Shown here: piece by piece, positions 14,193 to 21,264 of the stretch
Layout of the letters: each line of letters begins with the position of its first letter
How positions within the stretch are numbered: the first letter of the stretch is position 1
Assembly (NCBI GenBank): GCA_015494645.1
Contig: WGAU01000060.1
Coordinates: 1 to 27,199, forward strand
DNA length: 27,199 nucleotides
Source: Aquificota bacterium
GTDB lineage: Bacteria; Thermosulfidibacterota; Thermosulfidibacteria; Thermosulfidibacterales; Thermosulfidibacteraceae
Reading direction: 5' to 3'
The notes under the pieces: model-generated
Database searches by the model: none
Told to the model about the DNA's origin: nothing
The model's input: only the letters and a program-made list of their open reading frames with translations
Position numbers and translations under genes: made by a program

Positions 14193-16534
14193 TTACAGTT
14201 CCCGAGGCTTTTTCAGCGGAGCTTTATTTAGTTAAAGAGGGCAAGACCTCAAAGATAGTTTTTACTTCCGCCACAAGGGTTCGCTACGAGATAAAGGAGC
14301 CGTCAAACGGAGTGGTTCACATAATCCTTAGGAACGTGAGGCTTAAAAGACTCACCAGAAGAAAGCTGAGCGATCCTGTTATAAAAAGTATAGAGATAAA
14401 GCCTCTGAGGGACGCTTCTTTAGTGGTGGTTACTTTGCTTCCTACCTACTACCTTCAGGTGAAGGAGAGCTATCCTCCTTTCAAGTTGGTGTTTACGCCT
14501 GCGCCCCTCAGCCAGCAGCAGATGATAAAGACTATGCTGAAAAGATTGTACAGTCAGGGTAAATGTTCCACCTTTTTGGCTAACTTTGGCAGACTGAGCG
14601 TAGCCAGACTCACCCGTAAAGAGGCAGTGGCCTTTTACAAAATGAGGCTCAACTGTGCAGAGGACGAAAGATACTGGAACGATGTGGTCTATTCTGCAGA
14701 GATGCTGATGAGGCTCGTTACCGACGATAAAGAAAGGGAGAGTATATGGCTGAAGAAGATAAAGGCATTGTTTGCCAGCAAGATGTACGAAGAAACCCTT
14801 GCCGAAGGGAAGCTATTCATTGACAAGTATAAGGACTACAACGCCGATTTAGCAGGAGCTTACATGGCCGAGGCTATGATAAAATTGGGGAGGATTGACG
14901 ATGCCATAATTCTCTTAAAGAATCTGATAAAACTTCACCCCGACTCACCCTATCTAAGCAATATGTACAAAGCTTTGGCCAAGGCTTACTACCTAAAGTC
15001 AAACTTTCTTGCATCTTACATGCTTATGGACAAGGTTTACCTGAACAACAGAAAGCTTGCTGAGAGTGACTCTGAGGCCATGTTTGTTTACGGGAACTCG
15101 GCCTACAGATTGGGCTTCAAGGGGAAGGCGAAGAAAATCTTGGAGCGAACCTTCAATCTGCATCCTTCTTCAAAAGAAGCGGCCAAAGCACTGGCGGTGT
15201 TGGGCCAGATTTTTGCCGATAGAGGCAACTGGAAGGTAGCGGAGTGGTTCTTCAGGCAGTGCATAAGGATGTTTCCCAACTCTAAGGCAGCAGCCATCTC
15301 TAAAATCAAGCTTGCGGAGCATTACGAGAGCTTGGGCAGGTATAGGGAGGCTTTGAATCTCTACACCGAAGCGGAGATTCTCTACCCCAACATGCCAAAG
15401 ATAATAGAAGTGGCTCTTTACAAAAAGGGTTTGATGCTTCTTAGGCTTGGCAAGTACGAGGAGGCTATTCAGACCTTTAAGGACTTCATTCTAAGGGTCC
15501 CCCAAAGCAGGTTTGTTCAGGATGCCGAGAAGTACATAGAGGAAGCGGAGTTTCTCATAGCAAAGAGGGCTTACAAACAGAAAAGGCTGGAGGAAGCGGT
15601 AAAGCTTCTTACCCAGTTTGCGGTTAGGTACCCTCAGAATCCCCATACAAAGGAGGCTATTGAGCTTGCGGGCAAGGCCCTTGTGGAGATTGTGGAGGAT
15701 AAGTATACCCGCAAGGACTGTGCGGGGATACTTCTGTTCTGGGACACCTACAGAAACTTCTTCCCCATGAAGGTTAAGAGTGGTTTGGTTACCTTTCACA
15801 TAGCCAAGTGCATGCTTAACAACTTCCGTCAGGGAGAAGCCATCCAGCTTTTTGAGTGGATAGAGAAAAACCTCGGCTTGAAGTTCCCCAAGAGGAAGGA
15901 GCTCTTGAGCTATTTGGCCAGCTATTATTTTGATCGGCAGGACTTCAAAAAGGCTAAAGAAATAGCGGAGGAGCTCGTTTCCATATCCACCGCAAAAGAA
16001 TTTCCGGAGATTCACATGCGCCTGCTCAAGCTTTACTTTACTCAAGGAGAGTACAAAAAGATGCTGGATCTCTCCGTGAAAATGGAAAAGGAAAAGGCTC
16101 CTCGGAAGATGCTGGTTTACATATTTTTCCTGAGGGCACTTAAGGATTTTGAAGAGGGCAACAGAAAAGGGGCCTACATACAACTCAGGCTCTTTGCCAA
16201 AAAGAAGCTTGCCCTATTGGAGTACCCCGACAGATACCAGTATGCCATAGTTATGCTCGCTCGTATGGATTACAACGACAACAACGTGGATTTGGCATAC
16301 AAAAGGTACCTCTGGTACTTCAACGCCTTTCCAAGGGGAAGATATACCGATGAAGCTCTATTCATGTTGGGCTACATAAGCGAAAAGATGAGAGAGACTT
16401 TTTGGAATTTATGTCTTAAAAGATATCCCAACAGCCACTGGAGCAAGGAGATAAGAGCCTTGCGTCTTGCAGAGGAGATATACCATGAGGCAAGAGGAGC
16501 TGCGGGAAACCCAAGCTTTGAGGGAAGCTCTTAA
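14144..16534 (+). CDS. Secreted TPR-repeat protein with AMIN-like N-terminal domain
   Basis: This 796-residue protein starts with a clear signal peptide (MRLLWKGIVPLVLGLLI, cleavage probably after AFSA), so it should be periplasmic. Residues about 25-118 form a beta-rich domain (ELYLVKEGKTSKIVF, then YLQVKESYPPFKLVFTP) resembling the AMIN domain that targets PilQ and amidases to the envelope. The remainder, about 130-780, is tandem TPR-type helical hairpins, for example DDAIILLKNLIKLHPDSPYL and EEAIQTFKDFILRVPQS. The TTG start at 14144 lies 49 bases inside pilD. It is preferred because the alternative TTG at 14189 would destroy the signal peptide. A role as a scaffold for pilus or envelope assembly is inferred from domain type and the pilD neighbour. 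Confidence 0.8.
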   Translation: MRLLWKGIVPLVLGLLITVPEAFSAELYLVKEGKTSKIVFTSATRVRYEIKEPSNGVVHIILRNVRLKRLTRRKLSDPVIKSIEIKPLRDASLVVVTLLPTYYLQVKESYPPFKLVFTPAPLSQQQMIKTMLKRLYSQGKCSTFLANFGRLSVARLTRKEAVAFYKMRLNCAEDERYWNDVVYSAEMLMRLVTDDKERESIWLKKIKALFASKMYEETLAEGKLFIDKYKDYNADLAGAYMAEAMIKLGRIDDAIILLKNLIKLHPDSPYLSNMYKALAKAYYLKSNFLASYMLMDKVYLNNRKLAESDSEAMFVYGNSAYRLGFKGKAKKILERTFNLHPSSKEAAKALAVLGQIFADRGNWKVAEWFFRQCIRMFPNSKAAAISKIKLAEHYESLGRYREALNLYTEAEILYPNMPKIIEVALYKKGLMLLRLGKYEEAIQTFKDFILRVPQSRFVQDAEKYIEEAEFLIAKRAYKQKRLEEAVKLLTQFAVRYPQNPHTKEAIELAGKALVEIVEDKYTRKDCAGILLFWDTYRNFFPMKVKSGLVTFHIAKCMLNNFRQGEAIQLFEWIEKNLGLKFPKRKELLSYLASYYFDRQDFKKAKEIAEELVSISTAKEFPEIHMRLLKLYFTQGEYKKMLDLSVKMEKEKAPRKMLVYIFFLRALKDFEEGNRKGAYIQLRLFAKKKLALLEYPDRYQYAIVMLARMDYNDNNVDLAYKRYLWYFNAFPRGRYTDEALFMLGYISEKMRETFWNLCLKRYPNSHWSKEIRALRLAEEIYHEARGAAGNPSFEGSS

Positions 16535-17603
16535 AAACTTCATTGTTGCTACGGAAGAGCTCAACCGGTCCTACAACGCCCTCAAGGAAGAGGTGCGCCG
16601 GCTCAACGAGGAGCTCAGCCGGCAGAAGAATTTGCTCAGGTCCATAATAGAAAGCATCAGGGACGGGGTGATAGCCACCGATCCTGATGGTAAGGTTATG
16701 GTAGCCAATCAGAAAGCCAAAGAGCTGTTTGGTGTGGAGGAAGGAAGGAGCATTAGTGCCTTTCTACCTCACATAGATGAGGAATTGGATTTCTACACCA
16801 TAGAGGGGGAAAGGAAGGTTATAAGGGGATATAAGTTCCCACTGGTGCAGGATGGCAGAGAGATTGGCAAGGTCGTGGTTCTAAGGGACATCACAAGGGA
16901 AAGGGAACTTGAGGAGGAGAACAAGCGAAAAGAACGGCTTTCTGCAATGGGTAAAATGGCGGTGACCATTGCCCATGAGATAAGGAATCCGTTGGGTTCC
17001 ATAGAGCTTTTTGCGGGTCTGTTGAAAAGAGGGGGAAGCAATGAGGAGAGGGTTAAGTGGGCAGAGAGCATAATACAGGTAGTAAAGAGCATAAACACCC
17101 TTATATCTAATATGCTCACCTTCACGAGGCCCATGTACGTTGAACCTCAGCCAGTGGATCTGAAGGAGCTTGCCGAGGAATGCATTTGGGCATCACAGAG
17201 TGCCCTTGAGGAGAAGAACATTAGCTACGGGATTGAAGGGGAAGGGGTTCGGGTGTGGTTGGATAAGGAGCTGATGAAGCAGGCCCTTTTAAATCTCATA
17301 ATAAATGCCATACAGGCCATGGATGGTGGGGGAAAACTTAGGCTAAAAGTGGGGAGGAGAGGAGATGAAGCCTTTATAGCCGTTTCCGATACGGGATGTG
17401 GCATACCAGAGGAGATGCAGAAACGGATATTTGATCCTTTCTTCACCACTAAGAAAAAGGGAACCGGTTTGGGGTTAGCCATAGTGCACAGAATCGTGGA
17501 GGCTCATGGAGGAAGGATCGTTCTGGACAGCCGTCCTGGGAATACTACCTTCACAATATACCTCCCCGTTCATGCACAGGATAATCCACGCAATAGTCCT
17601 TGA
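16485..17603 (+). CDS. Cytoplasmic PAS-domain sensor histidine kinase, NtrB-like
   Basis: This is an autokinase that would phosphorylate a response regulator. Residues 1-50 are coiled coil, and a PAS domain spans about 50-137 (IIESIRDGVIATDPDGKVMV). The phosphoacceptor is His164 in IAHEIRNPLGSIELFAGLL. The ATPase domain shows Asn274 (LLNLIINAIQAM), DTGCGIP with Asp302, DPFFTTKKKG and GTGLGLA (326-332). No membrane helix is seen. The H-box wording is like that of NtrB/AtoS/FlgS kinases that act with sigma-54 activators, but no response regulator gene is adjacent, so its partner is elsewhere. ATG 16485 follows AGAGGAGA, and the start lies 50 bases inside the TPR gene. Confidence 0.9.
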   Translation: MRQEELRETQALREALKNFIVATEELNRSYNALKEEVRRLNEELSRQKNLLRSIIESIRDGVIATDPDGKVMVANQKAKELFGVEEGRSISAFLPHIDEELDFYTIEGERKVIRGYKFPLVQDGREIGKVVVLRDITRERELEEENKRKERLSAMGKMAVTIAHEIRNPLGSIELFAGLLKRGGSNEERVKWAESIIQVVKSINTLISNMLTFTRPMYVEPQPVDLKELAEECIWASQSALEEKNISYGIEGEGVRVWLDKELMKQALLNLIINAIQAMDGGGKLRLKVGRRGDEAFIAVSDTGCGIPEEMQKRIFDPFFTTKKKGTGLGLAIVHRIVEAHGGRIVLDSRPGNTTFTIYLPVHAQDNPRNSP

Positions 17604-18090
17604 AACAGAACCTCTCGTTGATGGATCTTTAAGGGCTGTGATCTTAAGCTGGGAGTACGGGAAATTGATTGCGTATGTTAGAAAGAGCAAAAAACTGTTG
17701 TTTGCCCCTTCTTTCTACCAGATGGAAGGGGATTTTAAAAGCGAGGTTTTCTTTGCGTGCCATGGCTTTTCCATGATGGAAGAATTTTCTCGGCCCCATC
17801 ACTTTGACATGCACACCTTCTGCGTGCAGGTGCTTGGATACCTGCCCTTTGGAATGCCTCATCCTTTTGCCTTTGGAAGGTATCTCTCCTCTCTGAGGAA
17901 GAGCAAGGATTTGGAAACGGCAAGGCGCAATGCCCTTTGGTTCGTGGCGAGTTTTCTTTACAGGGAGGGCCTGTTGGATGCGTCTCCAGAATTGAGGCGC
18001 TTTATGTTCAAAAGGGATGCTGTGGTGGATACAAAGAAGGTGTGGAGAAAAGTCAGGGAGGGGATGAAGAACCTTGCGGTTGGTGGTTAA
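17572..18090 (+). CDS. Small RecO-like OB-fold protein
   Basis: The first ~50 residues (IHAIVLETEPLVDGSLRAVI, then WEYGKLIAYVRKSKK) resemble the N-terminal OB fold of the recombination mediator RecO, which loads RecA with RecR. The rest is helical (ETARRNALWFVASFLYREGL) and could be a shortened RecO C-terminal domain. RecO is usually near 240 residues with a cysteine zinc motif in many species. This protein is 172 residues and has no such motif. It may be a reduced lineage-specific RecO or an unrelated OB protein. ATG 17572 makes the OB strand begin at the N-terminus. A longer reading from 17506 lies deep in the kinase gene and is less likely. It overlaps the kinase by 32 bases and dut by 17. 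Confidence 0.55.
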   Translation: MHRIIHAIVLETEPLVDGSLRAVILSWEYGKLIAYVRKSKKLLFAPSFYQMEGDFKSEVFFACHGFSMMEEFSRPHHFDMHTFCVQVLGYLPFGMPHPFAFGRYLSSLRKSKDLETARRNALWFVASFLYREGLLDASPELRRFMFKRDAVVDTKKVWRKVREGMKNLAVGG

Positions 18091-18505
18091 GATTAAGACA
18101 AAAAGGAAGGATTGCTATCCTAAGTATATGAGCGAGGGAGCTTCCGGATTTGACCTGAGGGCATGTATAGATGATGCTGTGGTTATAAAGCCCAAAAGCT
18201 GGGAAGTTATTCCTACAGGCATCTATGTGGAGGTACCCGCAGGATATGAGATACAAGTGCGTCCCCGAAGCGGCCTTGCCTCCAAAGGGATCACTGTACT
18301 GAACACGCCGGGCACCGTTGACTCGGACTACAGAGGAGAGATAAAGATCATCCTCGCCAATTTCTCCAACGAACCCTTTTTGGTGGAACCTGGCATGAGA
18401 ATAGCCCAAGGTGTTCTTTGCAGAATTTACAAGGCTTCCTTTGTAGAGGAGCCTTTATCTCCAACTGACAGAGGTTCCCAAGGCTTCGGCTCAACTGGTA
18501 CATGA
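18074..18505 (+). CDS. dut: dUTP diphosphatase
   Basis: Dut hydrolyses dUTP to dUMP and pyrophosphate as a homotrimer, preventing uracil incorporation into DNA and supplying dUMP for dTMP. All five signature motifs are visible in the 143 residues: ASGFDLRA, RPRSGLASKG, GTVDSDYRGEI with the catalytic aspartate and base-binding segment, RIAQGVL, and the C-terminal P-loop-like GSQGFGSTG. The start is TTG 18074, with GGAGGGG about 11 bases upstream; TTG 18080 or GTG 18083 in frame cannot be excluded. It is the last gene of the plus-strand run. Its 3' end overlaps mlaF on the other strand by 15 bases. Confidence 0.95.
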   Translation: MRLVVKIKTKRKDCYPKYMSEGASGFDLRACIDDAVVIKPKSWEVIPTGIYVEVPAGYEIQVRPRSGLASKGITVLNTPGTVDSDYRGEIKIILANFSNEPFLVEPGMRIAQGVLCRIYKASFVEEPLSPTDRGSQGFGSTGT

Positions 18506-19291
18506 GCCTCTGCTACGGCAGGCGTTGAAGAGGGAGGTCATCAGTTTGTCTTCCAGTCTCGCGCAGATGAACCTTTTGAGCATCTGATTATCGGTTTCAA
18601 GCATCTCTTCGGGGGTTCCGATAAACTCAATCCTGCCGTTGGCCAAATAGGCCACTCTGTCTGCAAACTTTATGACACTCCATATATCGTGGCTTACCAC
18701 TACTGAGGTAACGCCTGTTTTGTCTCTTGTGTCCTTTATCAGGTTGTCAATCTCTTCTGTTAAAAGTGGGTCAAGGCCGGTGGTTGGCTCGTCGTAGAGG
18801 AGTATACCGGGATTGAGAGCCAGTGCCCTTGCTAAAGCAACCCTTTTCCTCATTCCCCCGGAAAGCTCAGAGGGCATTTTGCGTTCAATGCCCTCAAGCT
18901 CTACCAGAGCGAGCTTTTCCTTTACGATTTCTGCTATCTCTTTTTCCGATAGGGAAAAGTGTTCCCTAAGGGGAAAGGCAATATTTTCGTAAACCGTCAT
19001 GGAATCAAAAAGGGCTCCGTACTGGAAGACCATTCCTATTTTTCTTCTCAGCTTTAAGGCATCAACTCCTGTTGCTTGGTGAATGTCCATCCCTTCAATA
19101 AGCACCTTTCCTTTATCGGGAGTGATGAGGCCAACTATGTGCTTTAATAATACACTTTTTCCTTCGCCGCTTTTCCCTATGATGTAGAAAAGTTCGCCTT
19201 TCTTTACACTGAAAGAGACTCCTTTTAGTACCTGTTGCTTACCGAAACTCTTATATAGGTTTATCACCTGTATTACAGTTTCCTCTACCAT
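18491..19291 (-). CDS. mlaF: MlaF-type ABC transporter ATPase
   Basis: This is the ATPase of an Mla/MCE-type transporter that moves phospholipids between the membranes. Walker A reads GKSGEGKSVLLKH, the signature motif LSGGMRKRVALARAL, Walker B ILLYDEPTTGLDP and the switch histidine VVVSHD. GALFDSMTVYENIAFPL after the Q-loop is typical of MlaF/Ttg2A. The protein is 266 residues, with a C-terminal tail ending in a serine/cysteine-rich stretch. The ATG follows AAGGGAG and the gene starts 9 bases after mlaE. No MlaD-like MCE protein is adjacent, which is unusual for this pair. Confidence 0.9.
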   Translation of the reverse strand: MVEETVIQVINLYKSFGKQQVLKGVSFSVKKGELFYIIGKSGEGKSVLLKHIVGLITPDKGKVLIEGMDIHQATGVDALKLRRKIGMVFQYGALFDSMTVYENIAFPLREHFSLSEKEIAEIVKEKLALVELEGIERKMPSELSGGMRKRVALARALALNPGILLYDEPTTGLDPLLTEEIDNLIKDTRDKTGVTSVVVSHDIWSVIKFADRVAYLANGRIEFIGTPEEMLETDNQMLKRFICARLEDKLMTSLFNACRSRGSCTS

Positions 19292-19300
19292 TGCACTCCC

Positions 19301-20056
19301 TTAGAACATAAAGGCGGTAAGGAAGTAATCTGCTACAAGTACCACCACCGAGCTTATTACCACAGCCTGAGTGGTGGATCTTCCCACTCCTTCGGCTCCC
19401 CCTTTGGTGGAGAGGCCTTTGTAGCAGCAAATTAGAGAGATCAGAAGCCCAAATACCGCTGCTTTTACAAGGCCTGAGTAGAGGTCGTGAAGGTCTGTAT
19501 GGTTGAGCATCTGCCTTATGTAGGTGTGGGAGTTGATCTTCAGCAGGACTATGCTTACGAAGTATCCGCCGATTACCCCTAAAAGGTCCGATATAACAGT
19601 CAGCACAGGAAGCATTGTTACACCAGTTATCAGCCTTGGAACCACGAGGTAATGTATGGGATCAACGGCCATGGTATACATGGCATCTATCTGTTCCGTC
19701 ACCCTCATGGTTCCCAGTTCCGCTGCCATGGCGGATCCTGCCCTGCCCGTGACCACTAAGGCAGTTAGAACAGGTCCAAGTTCCCTGAACATGGAGACGG
19801 CTACAATTGAGCCTATTACGCTTTCAGCGTTGAATTTTTTTAGCCCCGTGTAAGTTTCTAAAGCCAGCACCATACCGGTAAAAAGGGAAGTTATGAACAC
19901 CACGGAGACAGAGGAAACGCCAAATTTTTCCATCTGCTTGAAGAGCTCCCGCCATCTGTAAGGCGGCCTGAAAGACCAGTACAGAGCTTTCAGGAAAAGT
20001 AGAGCAGTATCTCCCAGCTCAAATATAAAGTTGTAAATGGCCCTCAACACGTTCAT
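19301..20056 (-). CDS. mlaE: MlaE-type ABC transporter permease
   Basis: MlaE is the dimeric membrane subunit of the MCE phospholipid transporter. The family core is clear: FITSLFTGMVLALETYTGL, then SMFRELGPVLTALVVTGRAG with SAMAAELGTMRVTEQIDA, followed by VPRLITGVTMLPVL and GLSTKGGAEGVGRSTTQAVV near the C-terminus. The 251-residue length is normal, with about five membrane segments. It lies 19 bases after alr and 9 before mlaF, so the three genes are likely one transcript. The ribosome site is weak (AGGAT). Confidence 0.93.
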   Translation of the reverse strand: MNVLRAIYNFIFELGDTALLFLKALYWSFRPPYRWRELFKQMEKFGVSSVSVVFITSLFTGMVLALETYTGLKKFNAESVIGSIVAVSMFRELGPVLTALVVTGRAGSAMAAELGTMRVTEQIDAMYTMAVDPIHYLVVPRLITGVTMLPVLTVISDLLGVIGGYFVSIVLLKINSHTYIRQMLNHTDLHDLYSGLVKAAVFGLLISLICCYKGLSTKGGAEGVGRSTTQAVVISSVVVLVADYFLTAFMF

Positions 20057-20075
20057 TAGACTATCCTATTTTTTG

Positions 20076-21161
20076 CTATCTGTAAACCATACTTGAGGCT
20101 CCTAAGGAAAAGAGACAGAAAACTTCGTAGGTTATGGTGTTAAACCACTGGGCACACTCAAACACGCTTATCCCTTCTCCCTCACCTCCCAAGAGATATA
20201 CCCAGTCTCCTGCCTTAGCAGTGGTGCTTGTGATGTCTATAACGGTCATGTCCATGCAAACCCTACCCAAAACCCTTCTTTTTGTACCCCTCACCTCCAC
20301 ATAGGCTTTGTTGGAAAGGGTTCTCAAGTAGCCGGTAGCGTAGCCGCAGGGGATAACCCCTAAGGTGGTTCTTTGGGTGGTGGTGTAGGTTCTTCCATAG
20401 CTGATGCTCCATCCCGGGGGGACTTCTTTCACGCTCAGAAGTTTCGTGCGCACAGTCATGGCCTGCTTTAGTTTGGGATCTTCTATTCCCCCGTAGAGAG
20501 CTATTCCCACGCGAGCAGCGTTGAAGTGGGATTCTGGATGAAACAACACCCCTGCGGAGTTGGCTATATGAAAGATCTCTGCTCCTGAGCTTTGAAAGAG
20601 AGATATAGCTTCTCTAAACATTTTTAACTGTTCTTTGGTAAAGCTCTTTGAATCTTCGCTCTTTTCATCAGCTACGGATAGATGGCTCATTATGCCTTCG
20701 CATTTTACCCATTTGAGTGCTTTGAGGCGCTTTTTCAGTTCTTCCCACTGTTCGGGGGTGAAACCCAGTCTTCCCATGCCTGTGTCTAATTTAAGATGTA
20801 TACGGGCCGACCTTCTCAGTGCTTCTCCTTCCTTTTCAAGGACTTCAAGCATCCACCAATCACCTACAGCAACGGTGGTGTTTTTCTCAAAGGCATAACT
20901 GGCCTGATCTGGAAGGAATCCACCTAAGAGTAGAACTTCGCAATCAATCCCAGCGTTTCTCAGCTCTTCTGCCTCCTGTGGGAGGAAAACAGCAAGGGCA
21001 TGGGCTCCCTCTTCAAGGAAGATTTTTGCGCATCTGATGAGGCCATGTCCGTAAGCGTTGGATTTTACCACAGCGTAGAGCTTGCTTGAATAGATTTCCT
21101 TTATTCTTCTAAGGTTGTTTCTCAAAGCCTCGGTGTCTATAATGACCTCAGTCCAGCCCAT
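20076..21161 (-). CDS. alr: Alanine racemase
   Basis: This PLP enzyme interconverts L- and D-alanine and supplies D-Ala for peptidoglycan. The PLP lysine is Lys33 in VVKSNAYGHG, and the second catalytic base is Tyr255 in ISYGRTY. The motifs LKLDTGMGRLGF, HIANSAGVL, ARVGIALYG and GRVCMDMTVIDIT complete the pattern, and 361 residues is the usual size. The gene begins a three-gene minus-strand unit with mlaE and mlaF, all concerned with the envelope. It is divergent from the efflux operon, and no strong ribosome site precedes the ATG. Confidence 0.96.
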   Translation of the reverse strand: MGWTEVIIDTEALRNNLRRIKEIYSSKLYAVVKSNAYGHGLIRCAKIFLEEGAHALAVFLPQEAEELRNAGIDCEVLLLGGFLPDQASYAFEKNTTVAVGDWWMLEVLEKEGEALRRSARIHLKLDTGMGRLGFTPEQWEELKKRLKALKWVKCEGIMSHLSVADEKSEDSKSFTKEQLKMFREAISLFQSSGAEIFHIANSAGVLFHPESHFNAARVGIALYGGIEDPKLKQAMTVRTKLLSVKEVPPGWSISYGRTYTTTQRTTLGVIPCGYATGYLRTLSNKAYVEVRGTKRRVLGRVCMDMTVIDITSTTAKAGDWVYLLGGEGEGISVFECAQWFNTITYEVFCLFSLGASSMVYR

Positions 21162-21211
21162 TTGGTCTTATGGAAGGCCGATGGGGGATGAAAAGTCAAG
21201 GTCCTGTGGGG

Positions 21212-21242
21212 TTGACCATTTCATTAGATTTTGCTAATGAAA
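21212..21242 (+). promoter_or_regulatory. Efflux operon promoter with perfect inverted-repeat operator
   Basis: TTTCATTAG (21219-21227) and CTAATGAAA (21234-21242) are exact reverse complements separated by 6 bases, giving a 24-bp operator-like element. TTGACC (21212-21217, 5 of 6) is a good -35, and TAATGA (21235-21240) with an upstream TGC is a possible extended -10 after 17 bases. The repeat therefore covers the spacer and -10, where a bound repressor would block polymerase. The size is typical of TetR- or MarR-type sites. No T-tract follows, and the flanking genes point away, so a terminator is unlikely. Confidence 0.55.
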
Positions 21243-21264
21243 GCAGCCCTGCTGGAGGGAGCTG

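Noticed and set aside
15491..16183. Minus-strand frame of 230 residues
   Set aside because: It is fully antisense to the TPR gene, has no family motif or convincing ribosome site, and is explained by codon bias on the coding strand.
21219..21242. Inverted repeat as a transcription terminator
   Set aside because: The stem is AT-rich with no following T-tract, and both flanking genes are transcribed away from it.
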